A DNA stretch of 49,305 bases from FEN-1219 sp035644475 (GTDB lineage: Bacteria > Pseudomonadota > Gammaproteobacteria > Steroidobacterales > Rariloculaceae): NCBI GenBank assembly GCA_035644475.1, contig DASQOL010000174.1, positions 1-49,305 of the forward strand, in the 5' to 3' direction. Position numbers and translations under genes: made by a program. Positions 1 through 8,146 of the stretch are shown here, piece after piece. How positions within the stretch are numbered: the first letter of the stretch is position 1; each line of letters begins with the position of its first letter. The notes beneath the pieces are model-generated. The model did no database searches. It saw only the letters and a list, made by a program, of their open reading frames with translations, and was not told the origin of the DNA.

Positions 1-1414
1 CCGGCTTGAAGCCTTCGAGCGGCAGGAACTCCATTGGGATCTCCTGGGCGGGAATGTAGACGAGCCCGGTTTTCGGGCTGAACGCCATCGGGTGCCAGTT
101 ATGGGCAGCAAGCGGGCCGGGGAAGATCTCGACCGGCTTGCCGGTCACGTCGTAGCGAATCCCGGGATTCTCGATGGGACGACCGGTCTTCAGGTCGACG
201 CCGCTCGCCCAGTTCATCGGGACGAACGCCTTCGCCGAGATCAGCGCGCCGGACTTTCGGTCGAGCACGTAGAAAAATCCGTTCTTGTTCGCCTGCATGA
301 GAACCTGCCGGCGCTTCCCGTCGATCGCGAGGTCGGCCAGCATCAACTGCCCGACCGCGTCGTAGTCCCACTCCTCTCCCGGGGTCGCTTGGTAGTGCCA
401 GACGTAGGCTCCCGTGTCGGCGTTCAGCGCCACGATGGACGACAGGAACAGGTTGTCGCCTTTTTTTGCGCTGCGCTCGCCGTGATCCCACTCGATACCG
501 TTGCCGGTACCGAAGTAGACGAGGTTGAGCTCGGGGTCGTACGAGATGGAGTCCCAGACGGGGCCGCCACCGCCGAGCTTCCACCATTCCCCGCTCCAGG
601 TTTTGGCGGCCTTCGCCATGGCCTCGTTCTCGAACGGCTTCGAGGGATCGCCGGGAACCGTGTAGAAGCGCCAGTCGAGCTTGCCGGTTTCCGCGTCATA
701 GGCCGAGATGCGGCCGCGGATGGCGTACTCGCCGCCGCTCAGGCCGATCAGCACGCGGCCCTTCACGACGCGCGGCGCCTGAGTGATCGTCAACGGCTGG
801 CCCGGCTCTCCGGTGACGACGCTCCACACCGGCTTGCCGGTGCGCGCGTCGAGGGCCACCAGTCGAGTGTCCAGCGTGCCGACGTAGATCTTGCCGTTCC
901 ACGCGGCCACGCCGCGGTTGACGACGTCGCAACAGGCAACGAGGTTGATCTCGCGCGGGACTTGCGGATCGTAGGCCCACAGGAGCTTGCCGGTCGCCGC
1001 GTCGTAGGCCTTGACCATGCTCCACGCGGTGGACGTGTACAGCACGCCGTCGACGACCAAGGGTGTCGCCTCTTGGCCGCGGTTGCTGTCGAGATCCGCA
1101 AACCAGGCGAGCCCGAGCTTCTTCGCGTTGTCGGCGTCGATCTTGGTCAGCGGACTGAAACGCTGCTCGCCGTAGGTCCGGCCGTAGCTCATCCAATTGG
1201 CCGCATCGCGGTCTGCGTTGTTCAACCGTGCCGCGTTGACGTTGGCCGGCTTGTCTTGAGCGCCGGCGGGTCCGGCGATGAGCATGCAGACGGCCAGCGC
1301 GGCCGTCGCAGCAGCGAAAACCTGGCGCGTACCGCAGCGTGCCCGCGTGCGCTCGACTCGATGTCGACGCCATGCCGAGCAAAGGTGTGCGAGCGGATCC
1401 TTGACCGTCCTCAT
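1..1414 (-). CDS. PQQ-dependent alcohol dehydrogenase (methanol/ethanol family), C-terminus cut by window edge
   Basis: Periplasmic quinoprotein that oxidises alcohols with pyrroloquinoline quinone and passes electrons to a cytochrome c. The frame runs open from an ATG at 1414 to the window edge, giving 471 codons. The full family length is about 560-700 residues, so the C-terminus and any heme c domain are missing. A signal-like segment (ATAALAVCMLIAGPAGAQ) precedes the mature start. Typical 8-bladed propeller features follow: repeated YDAxTGKLxW blades and the adjacent Cys pair C161-C162 in ACCDVVNRGVA, which forms the vicinal disulfide next to PQQ in this family. GNGIEWDHG and the AHNWHPMAFSP segment also fit. 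The start is set by the signal peptide. A 69-base upstream element is shared with the transporter gene at 3863-4777. Substrate cannot be read from the sequence. Family assignment is secure. Confidence 0.93.
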   Translation of the reverse strand, partial: MRTVKDPLAHLCSAWRRHRVERTRARCGTRQVFAAATAALAVCMLIAGPAGAQDKPANVNAARLNNADRDAANWMSYGRTYGEQRFSPLTKIDADNAKKLGLAWFADLDSNRGQEATPLVVDGVLYTSTAWSMVKAYDAATGKLLWAYDPQVPREINLVACCDVVNRGVAAWNGKIYVGTLDTRLVALDARTGKPVWSVVTGEPGQPLTITQAPRVVKGRVLIGLSGGEYAIRGRISAYDAETGKLDWRFYTVPGDPSKPFENEAMAKAAKTWSGEWWKLGGGGPVWDSISYDPELNLVYFGTGNGIEWDHGERSAKKGDNLFLSSIVALNADTGAYVWHYQATPGEEWDYDAVGQLMLADLAIDGKRRQVLMQANKNGFFYVLDRKSGALISAKAFVPMNWASGVDLKTGRPIENPGIRYDVTGKPVEIFPGPLAAHNWHPMAFSPKTGLVYIPAQEIPMEFLPLEGFKP

Positions 1415-1450
1415 GGTGTTTACCCTCGTTCCGTTCCGCGACATTCGCGT

Positions 1451-1519
1451 GGACCCATTCGAGCGCCGGCACATGGCTGAGCGATTTCACGACCGCAACG
1501 TCGCGTTACCGATGTAACC
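1451..1519 (-). promoter_or_regulatory. Conserved 69-base upstream element, copy 1 (upstream of PQQ alcohol dehydrogenase)
   Basis: Read on the minus strand, this stretch matches 4809-4877 at 50 of 69 positions without gaps. The best-conserved parts are CATCGGTAA, GAAATCGC followed by CAGnCATG, and CGAAT followed by GTCC. It ends 36 bases before the dehydrogenase start codon. Neither copy carries a continuous protein frame that would explain the match. A promoter or a shared activator site is the simplest reading. The bound protein is unknown. Confidence 0.6.
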
Positions 1520-1574
1520 GGGGACGCCGAGTTGCGTGGCGGCGGCGACAGCGTGCGACGAGCGCCCGGGGCGC

Positions 1575-3860
1575 TCAAAACGCCAGCCGAACCCCGACCC
1601 ACGCCGCGCGCGGCGCGCCGGGGCCGACGAAGCGCGGATTCGCGAACGTGGCGCCGAGCACGCCGGTCGCGTCGCCGAGAACGCCGAACGTCTCGTAGCC
1701 GCGGTCGAGCGCGTTGTCGAGGCTCGCGAACAGGTGCGCGTGCTCACCGATCTCGTACTCGGCGCGCAGGTTCAGCACGGCGTAGCCGTCGAGCCGCCCG
1801 AGCAAGTTCGCTTCGTCGCCTCGGTAGTACGAGCCCGAGCTCGCGAGCACGTCCGCGCGGACGGCGAGCTTCGCGGACACGGCGACCCGCACGCCGGCCT
1901 TGAGCAGCTCGTCGGGCACGAGCGGGAGGCGGTCGCCGGGCGCGACCTCGATCTCACCGTCCTGCGCGGCGGGGTTGTGCGCGCTCGGGGCGGTGAACGC
2001 GTTGCGAAACGTCGCGTCGAGGTGCGTGTACTCGACGAACCAGCGGAGCCGCTCGCCGGCGTCGCCCGTGAGGTTGAGCTCGAGCCCGGCGCGGCGCGTC
2101 TCGCCGACGTTCGCGAAGTACCCCTGGTTAGTGAGCGCGCCCGCGCTGATGAACAGGATGTCGTCGTGGCTCGTGGTGTGGAACACGCCGGCGTGCCAGC
2201 GAAACCCGCCGCGCCGGCCGCGGATCCCGGTTTCGAACGTCTTCGCGACGACCTGCTCGAGCGGCGGGTCCGCGACGAACGCGTTCGGCAGCCGGCACGG
2301 ATCGTCGGGGTCCGCGCACGTGAGCTCGACGGGGGACGGCGCGCGGTTCGCCTCGCTGTAGCCCGCGTAGAAAGTGAGCGTGCTGCGTAGCGGGTACGTG
2401 AGGCCGAGCGCCGGATTGAAGCGCTCGAAGGTGTGCGCGCCGCCGAGCGCGCCGCCGAGCCGGTCGTCGAGCTTGACCTCGGCGCGGTTGTAGCGGCCCG
2501 AGAACGTCAGCGCCGCGCGCTCCGCGAGCGTGAACGTGTCCGTCACGTAGAGCCCGGTGCTGTCGAGGTTCGCGCCGAGATCCACGGACGCGTCGCCGAC
2601 GACCACGCCGCCGGGCACTGCGAGCCGTGTCGCATCGAGCGAGCCGAGCTCGGTGCTCGACGTGAACGACACGTCGCTGTGGTCGTAGGCGAGCCCGAGC
2701 GTCAACCGGTTGTCGCGCGTGGTGTCGGCGCCGGTCCATGTCGCCTGGACGTTGAGCCCCGAGCTGTCCTGCTCGGTGCTCGTGCGGTTCACGGTCGCGC
2801 CCTCGAGGTTCGGCGAGGCCGGAATCGGTGCGCCGCTCGAGTCGAGCACGACCTCCTCGTCGTCGTCCTCCTGCTCGCAGATGAAGCCCGGCGAGCCGGC
2901 GCACTCGGCGAAATCGGAGTCGTCGCCGTTCAGCGTGCGCACGTCGCTGCTCCGCGAGTAGACGTTGCCCGCGAGCTCGAGCGCGTCGGAGAGCTTCTGG
3001 CTGCCGCGGAAGGTTACGAGCGTGAGCTTGTTCTCGGTGCGGTCGGGATGCGTGAACACCGCGGCGCGGTCTTGCGCGAGCAGATCGACGGGCGCCGCGC
3101 CGTTGCCGACGAGGTCGGTGTCGGCGTAAGTGATGCTGAGGCCGAGCGAGCGCTCGTCCGTGCGCGTGCCGACGTTCGCGAACAGTTGCTTCGCGGTGGT
3201 CGGCGAGTAGTCGCGCCAGCCGTCCTCGTCGAGGTACGAACCCGTGACGAACCAGCCGAGCCGATCGCCGGCCGTGCCGCCGGTCTCGGCTTGGACCTGG
3301 ACGCGGCCGAACGAGCCCGCGGAAACCTCCGCGCTCGTGCCGGGATCCGAGAAGCCGCTCTTCGTGTCGATCGCGAGCGCGCCGCCGAGCGCGTTCAGCC
3401 CGAACAGCGGGTTCGAGCCCGGCATCAGCGACACCGTGCCAATCGCGGACTCGGGGATCAGCGCCCAGTTCACCGTGTCGCCGAACGGCTCGTTCACGCG
3501 CACGCCGTCCTGGTAGACGGCGAGGCCTTGCGGCAGCCCGAGCAGCGGCGAGCCGACGAAGCCGCGGTACTGGACGTCCGGCTGGAGCGGATTGCTCTGC
3601 GCGTCGTTCACGAACACGCTGCCGAGCGCACGCTTCATGAAGTCCGCCAGGTCGAGCGCGCCCTGCTCGCGCATCTGCTCGGCGGTTGCCGTTTGCACGT
3701 TGCCCGCGACGCGGCTCGCGTCGAGCGCGGCGCCGAGCGGCGTGGTGCCGATCACGACGATCGTGTCGGCGCCGCCCGGCACCGCGGCGCCCGGTTGTGC
3801 CGCGAGCGCCGCGGCGTAGCCGAGCGCCGCGACTAGCACGGCCGCGCGCGGCGCATTCAC
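1575..3860 (-). CDS. TonB-dependent outer-membrane receptor
   Basis: Imports a large or metal-bound ligand across the outer membrane using TonB energy. The chosen start is GTG at 3860, 2 bases after the TAG of the upstream transporter gene, giving 761 residues. It is followed by a signal-like stretch (AAVLVAALGYAAALAAQPGA). Upstream in-frame codons would run into the transporter gene. The plug domain spans about residues 30-150, with DTIVVIGTTPLG, VQYRGFVGSPLLGLPQGLAV and LNALGGALAI segments. The barrel ends in the canonical C-terminal aromatic (VGVRLAF). One extracellular loop is very acidic (CEQEDDDEEVVLD). The 2-base spacing implies translational coupling with the transporter. No ligand can be assigned. 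The neighbouring PQQ dehydrogenase suggests an alcohol- or aromatic-related substrate, which is inference only. Confidence 0.9.
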   Translation of the reverse strand: MNAPRAAVLVAALGYAAALAAQPGAAVPGGADTIVVIGTTPLGAALDASRVAGNVQTATAEQMREQGALDLADFMKRALGSVFVNDAQSNPLQPDVQYRGFVGSPLLGLPQGLAVYQDGVRVNEPFGDTVNWALIPESAIGTVSLMPGSNPLFGLNALGGALAIDTKSGFSDPGTSAEVSAGSFGRVQVQAETGGTAGDRLGWFVTGSYLDEDGWRDYSPTTAKQLFANVGTRTDERSLGLSITYADTDLVGNGAAPVDLLAQDRAAVFTHPDRTENKLTLVTFRGSQKLSDALELAGNVYSRSSDVRTLNGDDSDFAECAGSPGFICEQEDDDEEVVLDSSGAPIPASPNLEGATVNRTSTEQDSSGLNVQATWTGADTTRDNRLTLGLAYDHSDVSFTSSTELGSLDATRLAVPGGVVVGDASVDLGANLDSTGLYVTDTFTLAERAALTFSGRYNRAEVKLDDRLGGALGGAHTFERFNPALGLTYPLRSTLTFYAGYSEANRAPSPVELTCADPDDPCRLPNAFVADPPLEQVVAKTFETGIRGRRGGFRWHAGVFHTTSHDDILFISAGALTNQGYFANVGETRRAGLELNLTGDAGERLRWFVEYTHLDATFRNAFTAPSAHNPAAQDGEIEVAPGDRLPLVPDELLKAGVRVAVSAKLAVRADVLASSGSYYRGDEANLLGRLDGYAVLNLRAEYEIGEHAHLFASLDNALDRGYETFGVLGDATGVLGATFANPRFVGPGAPRAAWVGVRLAF

Positions 3861-3862
3861 CG

Positions 3863-4777
3863 CTAGAATGCCTTCGCGAACCGCACGAGCAATCCGAAGT
3901 TCTGCTTGAACTGCCCTTCGACGTGCGTGTCGCCGCTGATCGACACGAGCGCCTGCAGCTTCGGGGTGAGATTCATCATGTACGTCAGCCGAAGCTGGTC
4001 CTGGCGCGCCTTCTGCCCGTTGAGGACGCCTTCGATCTTCTGCTTGCCGCCGAAGAGACCCATGTAGCCGAGCGAAAACTTGGCGTTCGATGAGTTCCGA
4101 AACACGTGCCGGGCGGCGCTGCTCACGTCGAAGATGAGCCATCCATAGAGCTCGTAGCTCGCGTCCTGCTCCAGCTTCTGGTGGCCGCTGCCGGCTTTGT
4201 CGTTGTCGCCGTACCAGGTCCAGCCGGCCGACAGGTCGATCATGATTTTTTCGGTGATGCCCTGGGTAAAGTCGCCCTGGAAGTTGTAGACCCAGCGGTT
4301 GCCGCCGAGATTGAGGGGCTTGCCCTCGTCGTAGGAGCCGATCGGTATCGTGAGGTAGGGCGCGATGGTGAACCAGCGCTTGCGCTCCGGCTTGTCGACG
4401 AGAAAGTACCCGATGGAGGCGACGGGGTCGCCGACCCCGCTCGCGCTGCCCAGGCTCTGCTGGTCGATCCTGCCGTCGCGCAGCGTGCCGAACGGCACGA
4501 GCACGTTCCAGTCCATCTCATGGCCGAACAACGATGCCTTGTTGTAGTGGATGAAGCGGGCGATCCCGATGTCGCTGTCGAGATGCGTGTCGCCGTCGAA
4601 AGTGCCGGCAATCGTGTTGTTGTACGAATCGTGCTCGCCGTACTCGTAGTAGAACGTGCCCATGTGCGTGCCGCGCGGCAACGGAACCCAGTCGAGCGGC
4701 TCGTAGTCGATCGCGCGGCTCGGGAACGACACGATTGCGGCGGCCAGTGCCGCGGCAATCGTCAGTAGCTTTCTCAT
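3863..4777 (-). CDS. MetA-pathway-of-phenol-degradation family outer-membrane transporter-like protein
   Basis: 304 residues with a clear signal peptide (MRKLLTIAAALAAAIVSFPSRA), then alternating beta-strand segments ending in an aromatic residue (LLVRFAKAF), as in outer-membrane barrels. Segments such as VGDPVASIGYFL, WFTIAPYLTIPIGSY and MIDLSAGWTWYGDND match the Phenol_MetA_deg family, whose members lie beside oxidative catabolic genes and are thought to take up hydrophobic substrates. The ATG at 4777 is preceded by GGAGG at good spacing. The stop lies 2 bases before the TonB receptor start, so the two form an operon. The upstream gap of 200 bases carries the second copy of the 69-base element also found before the PQQ dehydrogenase. 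The transport role is inferred from the family. Confidence 0.85.
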   Translation of the reverse strand: MRKLLTIAAALAAAIVSFPSRAIDYEPLDWVPLPRGTHMGTFYYEYGEHDSYNNTIAGTFDGDTHLDSDIGIARFIHYNKASLFGHEMDWNVLVPFGTLRDGRIDQQSLGSASGVGDPVASIGYFLVDKPERKRWFTIAPYLTIPIGSYDEGKPLNLGGNRWVYNFQGDFTQGITEKIMIDLSAGWTWYGDNDKAGSGHQKLEQDASYELYGWLIFDVSSAARHVFRNSSNAKFSLGYMGLFGGKQKIEGVLNGQKARQDQLRLTYMMNLTPKLQALVSISGDTHVEGQFKQNFGLLVRFAKAF

Positions 4778-4808
4778 GGTGAGTCCTCCGCTTGAGCTGT
4801 GACGCTGA

Positions 4809-4877
4809 GGACGTATTCGAAGGCGCTCGCATGACTGCGCGATTTCGCGCACCCGTCGTCGAATTACCGATGCAACC
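4809..4877 (-). promoter_or_regulatory. Conserved 69-base upstream element, copy 2 (upstream of MetA-type transporter)
   Basis: Same element as at 1451-1519, ending 31 bases before the transporter start codon. In this copy the core reads GCGCGAAATCGCGC, a near-perfect dyad (GCGCGA, AA, TCGCGC), which would suit a dimeric regulator. The dyad is weaker in copy 1. The rest of the 4778-4976 gap shows no coding frame. Confidence 0.6.
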
Positions 4878-4976
4878 CGACCGAAATCTTGGAGAGCGCT
4901 GCAGGCCGGCTGCGGGGCGGGCGTTTGGACCGCGAGTGCGACGCGCAGTGACCGGGCGTGAGCGTCCGAGCGCCGG

Positions 4977-5570
4977 TCATCCGAGTTGGACGAGTTCCTT
5001 GCCGGAAAGACCGCCACCGAACTGCTGTGCACGGCCGCCCTCGGCGATACGGCCCAGATCGACGGCGGCGAAGCCAAGGCGCTCGGCGAGGTCGACGACG
5101 GCGAGCCGAGCCGATCGATCGTCGCTCGAGACGAACAGGACACGACGGCCGCCGAGCGCCGCCGGGTCGGCCCCGAGGATGGCCGCGCGAAGCGTGTTGA
5201 AGGCCTTGACCACACGCGCACCCGGGACGGCGTCGGCCACGATCTCTGTCGACAAACGACCCCCGAGGTCGCGCGGCGAAAAGGCCGGGAAGTCGATCGC
5301 GTTGGTGGCGTCGACCACGATGCGGCTGTCCCATTCGACACCTTTGACCGCATCGAGCACGGCGTCGAATGGGATCGCCAAGATGACCATGCCAGCCCGG
5401 AGGGCCTTCGCGGCAGTCAGGGGCTTTATCAATGACCCGAGCTCACCGACCAGGCCAGCCAAAGTGTCTGGCCCTCTTGTATTGGCGAGGGAGACCTCGA
5501 TCCCGTTGGCGACAAAGCGACGCGCGAGCGCGGTACCGATCGCTCCCGATCCCAGTATGGCGTAATTCAT
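4977..5570 (-). CDS. F420-dependent-type NADP oxidoreductase (NADPH-binding Rossmann protein)
   Basis: 197 residues, beginning MNYAILGSGAIGTALARRF, a classic N-terminal GxGxxG dinucleotide-binding turn. Later segments (MVILAIPFDAVLDAV, VVDATNAID, VVKAFNTL, RRVLFVSSDD) are diagnostic of the small NAD(P)-binding F420_oxidored/NADPH-dependent reductase family. In proteobacteria these usually act with NADP and unknown partners rather than with F420. The ATG at 5570 has AAAGGAC upstream. It is the last gene of a six-gene minus-strand operon, 59 bases after the SDR. Its role there is unknown. It could reduce a product of the upstream oxidoreductases or recycle NADPH, but this is not shown by the sequence. 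Confidence 0.85.
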   Translation of the reverse strand: MNYAILGSGAIGTALARRFVANGIEVSLANTRGPDTLAGLVGELGSLIKPLTAAKALRAGMVILAIPFDAVLDAVKGVEWDSRIVVDATNAIDFPAFSPRDLGGRLSTEIVADAVPGARVVKAFNTLRAAILGADPAALGGRRVLFVSSDDRSARLAVVDLAERLGFAAVDLGRIAEGGRAQQFGGGLSGKELVQLG

Positions 5571-5629
5571 TTCTCGTCCTTTCCCCGATTCGTCACGTCC
5601 GGCGACAGCTCCGCGTCACCGGCGTCATT

Positions 5630-6508
5630 TCAGAACATTCCGCTCAAGCCTGCGACTTGGAGCCGGAGCCCGTCCAGCTCAGCGTCGGACCTCTCGCGAG
5701 CGGCTCGGAGCATTTCGTCGGCGTCCTGCCCCACTGGCGCGCGGCTCGGTGCGGGTACTTGCTCGGCCAGTGCGATCACGCGCTTCGCGGCCGCAGCCGA
5801 ATCGAGCCCGCTGCTCTGCATGCTGTTGAGCGTGTTCGCGAAGGTTTCGAACGTCTGACCGTACAACTCGCGCTGCTCGTCGGTCATAGCGTCCGCTACC
5901 CTCTTCAGAGCTGCAGCCGTTTTCGCCGGCCCCCCGGTCTTCATATTGCCTGCCGCAGCCACGACGACATCGATGCCGAAGCGCTTCAGCTCGGCTCGGT
6001 AGACGGCGGCAAATACCTCCATCGCAGCCTTGGAGGCGCCCGATGGCCCGTTGAACGGGAGCGGCACACTGGCTGTCCAGGTGCTCACCTGGACTATGCG
6101 ACCACGAGCCTTCCTCAGGGCTGGCAGGAACGCATTCATGACGGAGATGGCGCCGAACACGTTGACGTCGAATTCGTGCCGGATGGCTTCGAGCGGCAAG
6201 ATCTCGATCGGTCCGGGGGTAAGGATGCCTGCGTTGTTGATCAGGAGATCGAGGCCCGCGTCGCCGAGCGCATCCGAGACGCCGCCAGCCCAGGCTTTCA
6301 CGGCCCATTTCTTGGCCATGTCACAGACCGTCAGGCTAACGCGCCCATCGGAGGCATACAGCAGATCTTCAACCTCCGCCGCGGACATGGCCGTGCCGAA
6401 AACAACATAACCCTTGACCGCCAGTCCGAGCGCGATGTCGCGGCCAAGGCCGGCGCCGGCACCGGTGACCGCGGCGGAGCGTCTACGGTGTTCGGAAGGG
6501 GCCGGCAT
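5630..6508 (-). CDS. Short-chain dehydrogenase/reductase family protein lacking the catalytic tyrosine
   Basis: 292 residues with an SDR fold. The cofactor motif TGAGAGLGR lies at 15-23, NNAG at 91-94, the Asn of the active-site tetrad at about 116 and Ser142 in IVQVST. The YxxxK motif is altered: the segment reads GPSGASKAA, so Lys160 is present but the Tyr position (156) is Ser. Classical SDRs need this Tyr as the proton donor, so the protein may be inactive as an alcohol dehydrogenase, use another acid, or act in binding or regulation. The C-terminal 90 residues are Ala/Glu/Arg rich and longer than usual. AAGGAG precedes the ATG, and the gene lies 15 bases after the quinoprotein, in the same operon. 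Confidence 0.88.
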   Translation of the reverse strand: MPAPSEHRRRSAAVTGAGAGLGRDIALGLAVKGYVVFGTAMSAAEVEDLLYASDGRVSLTVCDMAKKWAVKAWAGGVSDALGDAGLDLLINNAGILTPGPIEILPLEAIRHEFDVNVFGAISVMNAFLPALRKARGRIVQVSTWTASVPLPFNGPSGASKAAMEVFAAVYRAELKRFGIDVVVAAAGNMKTGGPAKTAAALKRVADAMTDEQRELYGQTFETFANTLNSMQSSGLDSAAAAKRVIALAEQVPAPSRAPVGQDADEMLRAARERSDAELDGLRLQVAGLSGMF

Positions 6509-6523
6509 TTGACGTCTCCTTTG

Positions 6524-8119
6524 CTACTTGCGACCCAGGATCACGACCTTTGCGGTCACATGCGCGGTGGGCCAGATCGGCGACGTCATTCCCACGGCCA
6601 CGGCGACCCTCTGCCCTGCGCCCGTGTCGTAACTGATCACGCCGCCGGCGATGGCTCCGTCGAGTGGGCTTGACCAGAGCTCCGCACCCGAGTCGGCATC
6701 GAGCGCATAGAGCGTGCCGCCCATGTCGCCAACGAAGACGAGGCGCCCGGCTGTCGGGGTGACGGCACCCAAGATCGGATACGGCGCCTTGAACTGCCAT
6801 TGGCGCTTCCCGGAGACGGCGTCGGTTGCGGTGACCCAGCCGGCCCATTTCGAAACGTCGTCCTGAACGCCGAAGCCGTCACGCGATGAACCGCTCCAGG
6901 GCTGGCCGAGAGAGACGCTCTGCAAGTCCTGCTTGGAGTCCGTTCGAACGCTGCTGCACCAGTCGACCTCACCCACGACGATCGTCTTGTTCTGTGGGTT
7001 GTACGCGGGGCCATTCCACTCCGCGCCGCCCTGGGTGCCGGGGCAGAAGCGCACGCCTTGCTGCGTCAAGGGCACATCCGCGTTCGCGATCGTCGTCATG
7101 GGCATGCGGAAGCGTTGCTTGCCCGTCGTTAGATCGATGACATAGAGATGTCCGTCCTTTGGCGCAAGCGCCATGACGGCGTCGCCGTTGGCGCCGCTGA
7201 AGAGCGCCGGCGCCGCGGAGACATCCCAGTCGTGGAAATCGCGCTCGACGAGTTGAAAGTGGCGGCTGTACTCTCCGGTGCGCGCATCGAGAACGACGAC
7301 CGATCCGGTGTAGAGGTTCGGTCCGTTGCGAAAGTCCTTCACGAAGTCCGGCGAAGGATTGCCGCCGGGGATATAGATGAGGCCGCTCTTGGGGTCGAGC
7401 GAATAGCTCGTCCACGTGCCGCCGCCGCTGATCGGAAACTGCGGATCGTTCTCCCAACTGCTCGAGGGCGCAGCGCCGGGTCCGGGTGGCGAGGGACCGA
7501 ACGACCGGTCGGCGGGCTGTTTCGGCACGAGGAAGAACTCCCACAGCACGCGCCCCGTGACGGCATCCAGCGCGTACATGCGCCCCTTCACCCCCTTCAC
7601 ATCGCCGCCGGAGTTGCCAATGAACACCAGGCCGTTCCACGCGATGGGTGAGGCGGCGACGAGCTCGCCGCGCTTCGGGTCCGCGATCGTGGTGCTCCAG
7701 AGGCGCTTGCCGCTGGTCGCGTCGTACGCGATGACCTGCCCGGCGTTGGTTCCGCGAAAGAGGCGTCCATCGAGGACTGCCGCCCCGCGACTCACGGGTA
7801 GAAATGCCGAGGGGAAATCCTCATGCGCGCGCCACTTTTCCTGGCACGTGTCGGGATCGACCGAGAAGGTATCGTGCTCGGTAGTCCAGTAGAGCGCGCC
7901 ATCGACCTGAAGGAGGCCCGTCTGAAAAGCCGTCGTCTCCTTGGTGTCGTAGCTGCACAGGACATGGAGGTCCTGCACCGTACGCGCACTGATCTCTTTC
8001 AGCGGCACGAATCGTTCCGACGTGAGCGTACGATTGTAGCTGGGCCACTCCACCGGAGCGGCGTGTGCCGCTACTGCGGCCCCGATCAACGCGGTTGCGA
8101 CCAACCAATGTCTAGCCAT
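6524..8119 (-). CDS. PQQ-binding-like beta-propeller dehydrogenase without heme domain
   Basis: 531 residues with a signal peptide (MARHWLVATALIGAAVAAHA). It is a single beta-propeller, with blade repeats such as VIAYDATSGKRLWSTTI, MYALDAVTGRVLWEF and LYALDADSGAELWSS. It belongs with the quinoprotein alcohol dehydrogenase-like superfamily. The adjacent Cys-Cys pair of the large PQQ alcohol dehydrogenases (compare 1-1414) is absent, and no CxxCH heme c motif is present. Electrons would therefore have to leave through a separate carrier, or the protein may be a binding or scaffold protein. AGGAGCGA precedes the ATG. It sits 27 bases after the molybdopterin subunit gene in the same operon. Dehydrogenase function is inferred from the fold. 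Confidence 0.85.
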   Translation of the reverse strand: MARHWLVATALIGAAVAAHAAPVEWPSYNRTLTSERFVPLKEISARTVQDLHVLCSYDTKETTAFQTGLLQVDGALYWTTEHDTFSVDPDTCQEKWRAHEDFPSAFLPVSRGAAVLDGRLFRGTNAGQVIAYDATSGKRLWSTTIADPKRGELVAASPIAWNGLVFIGNSGGDVKGVKGRMYALDAVTGRVLWEFFLVPKQPADRSFGPSPPGPGAAPSSSWENDPQFPISGGGTWTSYSLDPKSGLIYIPGGNPSPDFVKDFRNGPNLYTGSVVVLDARTGEYSRHFQLVERDFHDWDVSAAPALFSGANGDAVMALAPKDGHLYVIDLTTGKQRFRMPMTTIANADVPLTQQGVRFCPGTQGGAEWNGPAYNPQNKTIVVGEVDWCSSVRTDSKQDLQSVSLGQPWSGSSRDGFGVQDDVSKWAGWVTATDAVSGKRQWQFKAPYPILGAVTPTAGRLVFVGDMGGTLYALDADSGAELWSSPLDGAIAGGVISYDTGAGQRVAVAVGMTSPIWPTAHVTAKVVILGRK

Positions 8120-8146
8120 GGATCTCGCTCCTAGAGCTCGCGCTTG

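Noticed and set aside
92..1480. 462-codon plus-strand frame over the PQQ dehydrogenase
   Set aside because: The minus strand encodes a clear quinoprotein with the Cys-Cys motif. The plus frame is compositionally biased and has no motif.
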